This document shows, in pieces, positions 1 to 6,171 of a DNA stretch of 11,615 nt (position 1 is its first letter; each line of letters opens with the position of its first letter). The notes under the pieces are model-generated. The model was not told the DNA's origin, did not search any database, and was given only the letters and a program-made list of their open reading frames with translations. Origin of the DNA: an uncultured Halioglobus sp. (lineage in GTDB: Bacteria; Pseudomonadota; Gammaproteobacteria; Pseudomonadales; Halieaceae). The DNA is taken from NCBI GenBank assembly GCA_905480565.1, contig CAJQQW010000200.1, positions 1 through 11,615 on the forward strand. The letters run 5' to 3'. Both the position numbers and the translations under genes were made by a program.

Positions 1-669
1 GGTGCTGCCCGCCAGTACGTTTTCGCTGGTGGCCTCTTCCATAAACCCCTTGGGCGCGATGATTTGTGTATCACTGTTAGCACCTAGTACAGCGAGTACG
101 CCACCGAAGTGGTCGATGTGGGAGTGGGTGAAGATAACCGCTGAAATTGGCTTGGTTTCCAGGTGCTCTCGCGCGAAGGCGATTGCGGCCGCCGCGGTTT
201 CCTCCGTAGTCAACGGATCGACCAGGATCCAGCCAGTGTCTCCCTCAATAATAGTCATATTTGAGAGATCGAAACCGCGCAACTGGTAAAGTCGTGGCGC
301 CACCTCGAACAGACCGTGGACGTTGTTCAGGGTCGCCTGCCGCCACAGACTGGGGTTGACCGTATCCGGCGCGTCACCCTCGATAAAGTCATAGGATGGC
401 ATATCCCAGATCAAGTCGCCTTGAGGGCCTTGCACCTGCAATGCTTCGGGGGCGGCTATCAGCCCGCGACGTGCATCCTCGAAGTCGCGTGGGTCCGCAA
501 GATCCAGCGTCTGCGGGACTTTCGCGTTGGCCTCGATCGTGGTGGCGGTGGCGGGCATATTACCCTGGCGGGTAAGTGTGGTGTCTTCGGGTTCTCCGCT
601 GCAGGCGCTCAGCAGTAGAAGGGGAACCAGTGACAGCCGTGCCATTTGCCAGTTGATTCTGTTCGACAT
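1..669 (-). CDS. Alkylsulfatase-type MBL-fold lipoprotein, N-terminal part (partial)
   Basis: This is the first 223 residues of a gene that runs off the left edge. The ATG at 669 is preceded by AGGGAG about 7 bases upstream. Residues 1-23 form a lipoprotein signal (RL...PLLLLSAC) with lipobox L-S-A-C, so Cys23 would be lipidated and the protein exported to the cell envelope. Further on, a beta-strand segment (GDTGWILVDPL, from about residue 143) leads to the zinc-binding motif T-HSHIDH-FGG, with His182, His184, Asp186 and His187. This arrangement, with a long N-terminal region before the first strand of the MBL fold, resembles the SdsA1/BDS1/YjcS class of alkylsulfatases, which hydrolyse sulfate esters such as dodecyl sulfate and are usually about 650 residues long. 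The dimerisation and SCP2-like C-terminal domains lie outside the window, so substrate class is inferred. The gene diverges from the plus-strand cluster that starts near 911-997. Confidence 0.8.
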   Translation of the reverse strand, partial: MSNRINWQMARLSLVPLLLLSACSGEPEDTTLTRQGNMPATATTIEANAKVPQTLDLADPRDFEDARRGLIAAPEALQVQGPQGDLIWDMPSYDFIEGDAPDTVNPSLWRQATLNNVHGLFEVAPRLYQLRGFDLSNMTIIEGDTGWILVDPLTTEETAAAAIAFAREHLETKPISAVIFTHSHIDHFGGVLAVLGANSDTQIIAPKGFMEEATSENVLAGST

Positions 670-996
670 AATGATCTCCCTGCGGATTGTGGTGCACGCC
701 TTGAAGTGGCGGTTACTGCCCGCCGGAACGTGCATGACACTAGCAGCTAGTTGGCGCGCGCTCAAGATATACCCGGGCCCCGGGAGTGGCCCTGAGTGAG
801 AATATGCGATCGTATTCCGCCCACCTTTATTTCTCGTGCCCAGCTCGATACTCTCATTGATCGGGCGGCTGGATTGGCTGGTCGACGGTGGAAGGCTTGA
901 GGAGTATGGCATGGTAAAGCGCATTGCTTACGAGTGTTGGAACCCTGTGCAATCCTTCAGACACGAAAATACTGCATTCTCGCGAGGAAGCCTTTG
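670..996. other. Divergent intergenic region (327 bases)
   Basis: This spacer separates the minus-strand alkylsulfatase-like gene from the plus-strand cluster and must hold promoters for both. I cannot pick out a convincing -35/-10 pair for either. It contains an odd-centred inverted repeat at 739-751 (ACTAGC-A-GCTAGT), a short GC-rich dyad around 772-784 (CCCGG-GCC-CCGGG) and an imperfect repeat at 800-817 (GAATA...TATTC). It also contains a small ORF at 911-997, listed separately. Otherwise nothing recognisable is seen. Confidence 0.6.
739..751. promoter_or_regulatory. Inverted repeat, candidate operator
   Basis: ACTAGC-A-GCTAGT is a perfect 6-1-6 inverted repeat about 70 bases upstream of the alkylsulfatase-like start, in a divergent spacer. 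Placement and symmetry fit an operator for a dimeric repressor, but no regulator gene is seen in the window and a repeat of this size can arise by chance. Confidence 0.25.
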
Positions 997-997
997 A
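911..997 (+). CDS. Small upstream ORF, 28 codons, overlapping the next start
   Basis: ATG at 911 follows GAGGAG (899-904) at a 6-base spacing, a better ribosome site than the following gene has. The ORF encodes 28 residues beginning MVKRIAYECW and ends with TGA at 995-997, whose last base is the A of the ATG at 997 (TGATG). This is the geometry of translational coupling, so ribosomes finishing it could restart on the NAD(P)-binding gene. The peptide has no recognisable domain or membrane segment. It could be a leader peptide, a coupling minicistron or a chance ORF. No homologue is recognised. Confidence 0.3.
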   Translation: MVKRIAYECWNPVQSFRHENTAFSRGSL

Positions 998-1638
998 TGA
1001 AACTGACCCTGTTTGGTGCAACCGGCGATTTGGGTAACGAGTGTTTGTCGCAGGGTTTAGCCGCAGGCCATGACATAACCGTACTGGTGAGGGCCCCGGA
1101 CAAGATATCCCCTGACATTGCTGAGCGAGTTACGGTGGTGCGGGGTGATGGCCTGGTCCGCGAGGATGTCAGTATGGCGCTGCCGGCCAAGACGGAGGCG
1201 GTGCTTTTTGCTGTAGGCATCGATGAAAAAACATCGCCTGAAAATCTGTGTACTGACGTGACGCGAAATATTTTGTTGGTGATGCGGGAGCGAGGCATCA
1301 GTCGCCTGGTGTGGTGTGGCGGCGGCAGTAATTTCAGGCCAGAGGATGAGATAACGTTAGGCGCCCGCTTCGTGCGGTGGTATGCCAATACATTTCTGAG
1401 TCATCGCCATACCGACAAGGAGCACCAGCTGCGCTTGCTGGATGACAGCATGGATATTGACTGGGTAGGCATACGTCCCCTGCAGATGAAAAAGGGGACG
1501 CTGCGCGGCACTTACCGTATTGGCTTCTTGCGGTTCAGTGGCTTGTCCAGTATCTCGTTTGCCGACTGTGCTCACGCTATGCTGGAGATGCTCGACAATG
1601 ACAAATGGCTGCGCAAGGCGCCGATAATCCAGTATTAG
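997..1638 (+). CDS. NAD(P)-binding protein, NmrA/atypical SDR type
   Basis: A 213-residue single Rossmann-domain protein. The N-terminus MKLTLFGATGDLG (residues 1-13) holds the G-A-T-G-x-x-G dinucleotide loop of atypical short-chain dehydrogenases. The VLVRAPDKI stretch (29-37), with Arg32 after the second strand, suggests NADPH preference. VVRGD (47-51) is the next conserved strand and loop. The Tyr-x-x-x-Lys catalytic pair of classical SDRs is not evident, as expected for the NAD(P)H-binding/NmrA-like group that includes redox sensors and flavin or quinone reductases. I chose ATG 997 over an upstream in-frame start at 934 because the Rossmann strand begins directly at Met997 and GAGGAAG sits at 984-990. 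It heads a compact run: the cupin gene starts 10 bases after its stop. The substrate is unknown. Confidence 0.8.
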   Translation: MKLTLFGATGDLGNECLSQGLAAGHDITVLVRAPDKISPDIAERVTVVRGDGLVREDVSMALPAKTEAVLFAVGIDEKTSPENLCTDVTRNILLVMRERGISRLVWCGGGSNFRPEDEITLGARFVRWYANTFLSHRHTDKEHQLRLLDDSMDIDWVGIRPLQMKKGTLRGTYRIGFLRFSGLSSISFADCAHAMLEMLDNDKWLRKAPIIQY

Positions 1639-1648
1639 TGAGGAACTC

Positions 1649-2047
1649 GTGACAGCAAACGATATGACAGTTTCTGTAAAGTCATCAGCGGTAGCTGAGG
1701 AGTACTTCTTCGAGGAAGGGTGCTATATCACGGAGTTATCCAACTCTGTCGATGATGCCGCGGTGTCCATTGCGCGTGCCAGGCTTGCCCCCGGCGTGGC
1801 GACACGCTGGCATATGCTGCGCGATACGGGAGAGCGCTATGTCTTGTTGGAAGGGCATGGCCTCGTGGAGGTGGGTGATCTGCAGCCTCAGGAGGTAGTG
1901 CCTGGAGACGTGGTGCTCATTCCACCTTCGACTCGTCAACGCATTACCAGCGTGGGTCAAGAGGATCTGATATTCCTGGCGATTTGCTCGCCACCCTTTA
2001 CGCCGGAGGTGTATATTGACATCGAAGGTGAACGGGACTCCGGCTGA
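1649..2047 (+). CDS. Small single-domain cupin protein
   Basis: A 132-residue protein with one cupin barrel covering roughly residues 38-115. The start is GTG 1649, four bases after GAGGA (1640-1644); the next in-frame ATG (1664) would be too far from it. Cupin motif 1 is seen as G49-x5-H55-x-L57...E62-x6-G69, and motif 2 as G86-x5-P92...Q97. Two of the usual four metal ligands are therefore replaced (second His by Leu57, last His by Gln97), leaving His55 and Glu62. It may bind metal weakly or act as a non-catalytic or ligand-binding cupin. It lies between the NAD(P)-binding gene (10 bases upstream) and the PNPOx-like gene (33 bases downstream) and is probably co-transcribed with both. The function is unknown. 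Confidence 0.75.
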   Translation: MTANDMTVSVKSSAVAEEYFFEEGCYITELSNSVDDAAVSIARARLAPGVATRWHMLRDTGERYVLLEGHGLVEVGDLQPQEVVPGDVVLIPPSTRQRITSVGQEDLIFLAICSPPFTPEVYIDIEGERDSG

Positions 2048-2066
2048 TGACTTATGCCGGGAGTAG

Positions 2067-2072
2067 AGGAGG
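2067..2072 (+). promoter_or_regulatory. Strong Shine-Dalgarno that fixes a GTG start
   Basis: AGGAGG at 2067-2072, within the purine run 2065-2076, is 8 bases before GTG 2081. It favours that start over the in-frame ATG at 2054, which has no ribosome site and would itself span this sequence. Confidence 0.75.
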
Positions 2073-2080
2073 AAGGTCCT

Positions 2081-2647
2081 GTGGCAGAAAAATTCGACGC
2101 ACTGGATATAAAACATCGCGCGTTTATTGAGGCGCAGCACATTTACTTTGTCGGTACCGCTGGTGCCAACGGTTACGTGAATGTTTCTCCCAAGGGGATG
2201 GACAGCTTGCGTATTCTCGATGACACCAGGGTTGCCTGGCTCAATCTCACGGGCAGCGGCAACGAGTCCGCTGCCCATGTGCTTGAAAATGGTCGTATGA
2301 CAGTGATGTTCTGCTCCTTCGACAAGCAGCCCCTGATCCTGCGGCTCTATGGCCAGGCGACAGTGGTGCACCCTCGCCATGGACAATGGGCGGCGTTGTT
2401 GTCGCGCTTTCCCGATTCACCGGGGGCGCGTCAGATTTTTGTGCTCAATCTCTCAATGGTGCAGACATCGTGCGGCTATGCGGTGCCGTTCTTTGAGCAT
2501 GGGGGAGAGCGGCCCACCTTGAAAAAGTGGGCGATTAATCACGGTGAGTCAGGTCTGAAGGACTATTGGGAGCAGAATAATAGACAGAGCCTAAACGGCG
2601 TCGACACAGGTATTTTCACGGATGTTACTGATTCTGCTGAGCCCTGA
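2081..2647 (+). CDS. Pyridoxamine 5'-phosphate oxidase-like (FMN split-barrel) protein
   Basis: A 188-residue protein from GTG 2081. Its body resembles the PNPOx-like split-barrel family: IYFVGTAG (21-28) leading to YVNVSPKGMDSLRIL (32-46), then VAWLNLTGSGNESAAHVLEN (51-70), MTVMFCSF (73-80) and RLYGQATVVHPR (88-99). In related proteins these strands bind FMN, F420 or heme at a dimer interface. True pyridoxine-phosphate oxidases (PdxH) are somewhat longer, about 210-220 residues, and have a conserved C-terminal pyridoxal-phosphate-binding segment that I do not see, so vitamin B6 synthesis should not be assumed. An NAD(P)-binding protein and a cupin precede it in the same run, which suggests a small redox or detoxification module; that role is inference. 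Confidence 0.8.
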   Translation: MAEKFDALDIKHRAFIEAQHIYFVGTAGANGYVNVSPKGMDSLRILDDTRVAWLNLTGSGNESAAHVLENGRMTVMFCSFDKQPLILRLYGQATVVHPRHGQWAALLSRFPDSPGARQIFVLNLSMVQTSCGYAVPFFEHGGERPTLKKWAINHGESGLKDYWEQNNRQSLNGVDTGIFTDVTDSAEP

Positions 2648-2668
2648 CTATGAGCCCTCCCCGGGAGC

Positions 2669-2690
2669 GGCGACGAGGAGCGCTCGCGCC
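2669..2690 (+). other. Hairpin in the gap before the membrane MBL-fold gene
   Basis: GGCG-a-CGAG (2669-2677) pairs with CTCG-CGCC (2683-2690) around a 5-base loop, giving 8 pairs with one bulged A. No T-run follows, so it is not a standard intrinsic terminator. It sits in the 97-base gap (2648-2744) between the PNPOx-like and MBL-fold genes and could be an RNA processing or stability element, or a GC-rich coincidence. Confidence 0.25.
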
Positions 2691-2744
2691 GTGGCCGACG
2701 GGCGTCAGAATATTGGCCCTGTTGCAGACTATGAGAGGTAGCCT

Positions 2745-3770
2745 TTGAACAAACGCATAAGGCTGGGGAGGAAACTACTGCTGATATGCGTTGCTGCAGT
2801 GCTGCTTCTAGTGACCTATGCTCTAAACCGTTACACTGCTTTGCCCGTTGATCCTGAGTGGGCTGTGCCCGGTGATCCGGATGTGTCTGCCGGTGCGGTG
2901 ACTGTGAGGTACAGCGGCACGGCGACCCTTTTATTCAGTGACGGCGAAACCGCCTGGATGACCGATGGCTGGTTTTCGCGGCCCGGTCCCCTGCGATTGG
3001 TGCTCGGTAAGATAGAGCCCGACGTGTCGGCTATTGAGTGGGGGCTTGCGGCAAACGATGTCGATACACTGGCAGCGATAGTCCCGCTTCACTCTCATTA
3101 CGATCACGTCATGGATGCACCGGAAGTGGCGCGGCGCACGGGAGCAGTTTTAATGGGGTCTGACACGACGGCTTATATCGGTCGTGGCTGGGGCTTGCCC
3201 GAATCGCAGATTCAGGTATTGGTCGATCGTGAGCCGTTTCACTTGGGGCGTTTCGAGATTACGCCTATTGAGTCCCGGCACTTTGAATTCCCGGATCCCA
3301 TGGTGCGGGAGCGGGCGCTGGGCAGCCCGGACCTTGAGTCGCCACTTGTGCCGCCTATTGCCGCGTTTGATTACCCCGTTGGGAAGACATATATACTGCA
3401 CGTGAATCATCCGGCGGGCAGCTGGCTGATTGTCGGCAGCGCGGGTTATGTGCCAGATGCTCTGCGCGGTCTGGAGGCGGAGACGGTGTTTCTCGGTGTG
3501 GGCGGACTGGGTTCGCAAAGCTTGGCCTACCGTGAGGGTTACTGGCGTGAAATGGTAGAGACGGCCTCGGCCTCGCGGGTTGTGCCTATTCATTACGATA
3601 GTCTGACCGGCCCACTACGGGGCCCTTTTCTTGGACCGGTAACAGCAGTGACATGGGTGACTGGTGACGAAGAGGAGACACGAGCGTTCCTTGATGACAA
3701 AGCGGCAGCAAACCCCGAAATACAGTTCATGACGTTGCCTCGTTTCGAGCCTGTGTTGCTGTTTCCGTGA
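2745..3770 (+). CDS. Membrane-anchored MBL-fold metallohydrolase
   Basis: A 341-residue protein starting at TTG 2745, six bases after AGAGG (2734-2738). TTG is preferred because the residues it adds form a basic stretch (NKRIRLGRK) and a hydrophobic segment (about 11-27), a signal anchor or uncleaved signal peptide. The catalytic domain is therefore probably on the outer face of the inner membrane. The first metal site is H116-S-H-Y-D120-H121. Further candidate ligands are His179 (ESRHF) and His283 (VPIHYD). The region where many relatives have a bridging Asp reads GSAGY (231-235), with Ser232. The layout resembles the COG2220/UlaG-like branch of the MBL superfamily. The substrate is unknown. 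It follows the PNPOx-like gene by 97 bases on the same strand and is convergent with imuB, 15 bases away. Confidence 0.8.
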   Translation: MNKRIRLGRKLLLICVAAVLLLVTYALNRYTALPVDPEWAVPGDPDVSAGAVTVRYSGTATLLFSDGETAWMTDGWFSRPGPLRLVLGKIEPDVSAIEWGLAANDVDTLAAIVPLHSHYDHVMDAPEVARRTGAVLMGSDTTAYIGRGWGLPESQIQVLVDREPFHLGRFEITPIESRHFEFPDPMVRERALGSPDLESPLVPPIAAFDYPVGKTYILHVNHPAGSWLIVGSAGYVPDALRGLEAETVFLGVGGLGSQSLAYREGYWREMVETASASRVVPIHYDSLTGPLRGPFLGPVTAVTWVTGDEEETRAFLDDKAAANPEIQFMTLPRFEPVLLFP

Positions 3771-3785
3771 CAGGTTTATGCAGGG

Positions 3786-5213
3786 CTAGGCGAAGATACC
3801 GTGGATATACCAGCGTCGCTCCAGGCGATCGCGAAAAAGCCAGTACTGCTGTCCCGCTGTGTCAGCGGCGATGTAGTAGTCGCGGCTTACCGCCTGCTGC
3901 CACCAGTTATCCTCGATACGTTCCGGACCGTAGTGCAATTTGAGAACCCCGTTCCAGTAAAGGTTTTCGCCTTGCTGGCGCAGAGGTATTGGTTGGGGCA
4001 TCAACCAGAAAGGTCTCTGGGCTGGTCGATTACGCTGCTCAGGCCTGCTCCCTGTGAGTTCGTTGCCCACCTGTACAGAGAATTCCGGTAGGTGTTCGTC
4101 ACGGCAGTCGACGGTTTCGATCGCTTGCAGGCCGAGACGGTTGCGCAGGCGATCCAGCAGTGCCGCCAGGGGCTCACGCTGGTTGTGGGGGCTGAACAGG
4201 TTAATGCTTTCTTGCTGGCCAAGTTGCAAGTCCTGGCAGTCCAGGTTCAAACCTTCCACACCGTTTGTCAGTTGCAGTCGAGCGAAGTGGATACAGCTGA
4301 GCTGGTACCAGTTTTCCCAGTCGCTGTGACTGCTGGCGCTACGCACGCGCAGATCGAGTAGCGTGTGGTCGACACCGACCAGTTGCCATGTAATTTCGCT
4401 GGTGCGCAGCTGGGTATTGCGCAAGAAGTGGCACAGGGACTGTAACAGCTGTTGTACTGCGGGCAATAATTCGTCGCAGGTCTTGACCTCATAGCCAAAC
4501 CAGACTGAGTCCGTGAAACTTGCCGGGGGCGTGAAGCTCACCTGCAAGTCATCCCGCTGCCCCAGCAGCTGTTGCAGGAAGTCGGTAAAAGCTTTGCCGC
4601 AGCGTCGGCCCAGAGAGGCGGGTGGTAGAGCCAGCACATCGCCCAGTGTGTGCAGGCCGGCTCGGCGCAGGGAGTCGACTCCTTGCGCAACGGGTGTCAG
4701 GTGATCCAGTGGCAGGGGGGCGAGTCTTTCCTCCAGCACCTGGTCTATCGCCATGGCTGAATCCTTGTCGGCGAAGGACAGCAGCCAAGCGGCTTTTGGT
4801 GTGGGAGCCAGCCCCTGGAGCATACTGAAGCCCTTGCTGCTGACCCCCCGGATTATTTCGGCGAGCAGGGGTTGCAAGCCCCGGAACAGGGTCAGGCACC
4901 CACCGATTTCCAGTTGCAGACAATGCTCCTGCCAGGTGCACAGGTTAGGTGTAATGCTATAGGCCCAGCTGCATAACTGATGCATGCAGCTTTGTTCAGC
5001 CTGTTCATCCCGTTCCAGCAGGCGCACTGGTTCATCCGCGGCCAGCGCCCTTACGGTGACGCTGCCCATGCCCGGTTGAATACCCAGCGCCGAGGCGCAG
5101 TCGTTGGCGCAGATGACCCGCTGTGAGGCCATCACTACTACTGGCTGTCGTTCATCGCGGTCCAGGCATTGCAGAGGCAGTTGGTCAAAGCGCAGGCATA
5201 GCCACAGGCTCAC
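3786..5213 (-). CDS. imuB: ImuB, inactive Y-family polymerase-like mutagenesis factor
   Basis: A 475-residue protein. In the known ImuA-ImuB-DnaE2 mutasome, ImuB is a catalytically dead Y-family polymerase that links the replication clamp to DnaE2 for SOS-induced translesion synthesis. The N-terminus LWLCLRFDQLPLQ (3-15) aligns with the first catalytic block of DinB, but the leading Asp position appears to be Arg8. The S-I-D-E block is replaced by EIGGCLTLF (102-110), so polymerase catalysis is not expected. A helix-hairpin-helix-like part (about 176-205) follows. QESINLF (334-340) resembles Hda-type clamp-binding peptides. The C-terminus has the family signature GPERIEDNWW (429-438), SRDYYIA (443-449) and WYIHGIFA (468-475). 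The start is GTG 5213, which gives the usual LWL N-terminus; no clear Shine-Dalgarno precedes it. imuA ends 71 bases upstream on the same strand. No dnaE2 follows. Confidence 0.93.
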   Translation of the reverse strand: MSLWLCLRFDQLPLQCLDRDERQPVVVMASQRVICANDCASALGIQPGMGSVTVRALAADEPVRLLERDEQAEQSCMHQLCSWAYSITPNLCTWQEHCLQLEIGGCLTLFRGLQPLLAEIIRGVSSKGFSMLQGLAPTPKAAWLLSFADKDSAMAIDQVLEERLAPLPLDHLTPVAQGVDSLRRAGLHTLGDVLALPPASLGRRCGKAFTDFLQQLLGQRDDLQVSFTPPASFTDSVWFGYEVKTCDELLPAVQQLLQSLCHFLRNTQLRTSEITWQLVGVDHTLLDLRVRSASSHSDWENWYQLSCIHFARLQLTNGVEGLNLDCQDLQLGQQESINLFSPHNQREPLAALLDRLRNRLGLQAIETVDCRDEHLPEFSVQVGNELTGSRPEQRNRPAQRPFWLMPQPIPLRQQGENLYWNGVLKLHYGPERIEDNWWQQAVSRDYYIAADTAGQQYWLFRDRLERRWYIHGIFA

Positions 5214-5284
5214 AAACGCAGTCGCAGACGCATATCAGGAGAAGACTCTGATGCAGTGGTGTCAAAACGGCCATCCTGCACGGT

Positions 5285-6019
5285 CTAGGCTCGGTACTCG
5301 GTAGCTCCGGCGGGCTGGCCTGCTCCCGGGTTTTGAGGCAGTTCCCACAACTGTGGTTGTTGTGGTGAGTCTTCTTCCGGGGGCAGGGTGACATCGATGA
5401 CCCGTTGACCACCGCGCTGCTTGAGGATACGTACCTTGCGGTACTCGCGCATTTGTAGGCGCAGGCTGGCGGGAGTGTGGTGGTCTTGTATCTGGTTAGG
5501 GCGAAACAATACGGCCAGACTGTCGCTGTCGGCGGCAGCCAGTTGTAACCTGCGCAATTCGCCGTAGCGATATTCCTGCGCGCCCAGCCAGCTGAACACC
5601 GCACTGCAGGTGGTACTGCGCAGGGCCTGTTCTGTGGCCCAGAGTAAATCCTCACGGCTGCGGGGGTGCACCATTAAGATCTGTCCTGTATCAATGCCTC
5701 GTGCCGCCAGCAGCGGGGCGTAGGGTATATAGGGTGGTGCAATGAATGTCTGCCAGCGAGCTTGTTCGCTCAGTTGCTCCATTGCCGGAAGGAACACACC
5801 CATGGCGCCCATTCCGCAGCCATCGCTCAGTAGCTCTACCATGCCGTCTGTTGGCCAGCCCTGCTGCTGTAATTCGGCGTCCAGTGCTGAATAGCCGGTG
5901 GGCAGGCCCTGCGCGCCGTGCAGATTACTGTTGGCGGAAGCGCCTCCGGCCCGGAAATAATCCTGCCGGCCGCGCCAGGTGTCATTGCGCTTGATAACCT
6001 GTTCCAACATCTCATTCAC
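5285..6019 (-). CDS. imuA: ImuA, RecA/SulA-like translesion-synthesis accessory protein
   Basis: A 244-residue protein of the ImuA family, a RecA-fold partner of ImuB in damage-induced mutagenesis. The diagnostic segment runs through LPTGYSALDAEL (39-50), GWPTDGMVELLSD (54-66) and GMGAMGVFLPAM (69-80). This matches the ImuA/SulA pattern in which the Walker A region lacks GK(T/S), so strong ATP hydrolysis is not expected. The conserved core continues through FIAPPYIPYAPLLAARGID (92-110), and the C-terminal tail is Pro/Gln-rich. The start is GTG 6019, with GGAGGT (6033-6028) eight bases upstream; ATG 6010 in the same frame is too far from that site. A LexA box lies 35 bases upstream of the start, so expression should be SOS-inducible. 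The gene follows holA by 152 bases on the same strand. Confidence 0.92.
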   Translation of the reverse strand: MNEMLEQVIKRNDTWRGRQDYFRAGGASANSNLHGAQGLPTGYSALDAELQQQGWPTDGMVELLSDGCGMGAMGVFLPAMEQLSEQARWQTFIAPPYIPYAPLLAARGIDTGQILMVHPRSREDLLWATEQALRSTTCSAVFSWLGAQEYRYGELRRLQLAAADSDSLAVLFRPNQIQDHHTPASLRLQMREYRKVRILKQRGGQRVIDVTLPPEEDSPQQPQLWELPQNPGAGQPAGATEYRA

Positions 6020-6053
6020 GGTGATTTACCTCCGGGGGATAGTTTGGCCAATA

Positions 6054-6073
6054 TACTGTATTTATATACAGTA
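6054..6073 (-). promoter_or_regulatory. LexA (SOS) box controlling imuAB
   Basis: TACTGTATTTATATACAGTA on the plus strand contains CTG-N10-CAG and differs from the E. coli consensus (TACTGTATATATATACAGTA) at one of 20 positions. It lies 35 bases upstream of the imuA GTG, where it would cover the promoter. On the minus strand TATAAA (6066-6061) or TACTGT (6073-6068) could serve as the -10, and TTGCAT (6096-6091) as a weak -35. LexA bound here should repress imuA-imuB until RecA-triggered cleavage after DNA damage. Confidence 0.92.
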
Positions 6074-6171
6074 GTACTGAATATCCAGAAATGCAAGCGC
6101 GGTGTGGTGGTATATACGGGGGGTGTTGCTACGGCGGGCAGTGCCGCTTCCTTGGGCGCAGGCCAGTTGAG

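Noticed and set aside
1736..2386. 216-codon open frame on the minus strand across the cupin and PNPOx-like genes
   Set aside because: It lies opposite two genes with clear family motifs and good ribosome sites; its own product has no recognisable fold.
6057..6087. A second LexA half-site pair after the SOS box
   Set aside because: The downstream CTG (CTGAATATCCAG) has the wrong spacing to form CTG-N10-CAG.
6134..6147. Terminator for holA in the holA-imuA gap
   Set aside because: Only a four-pair GC stem without a T-run is seen.
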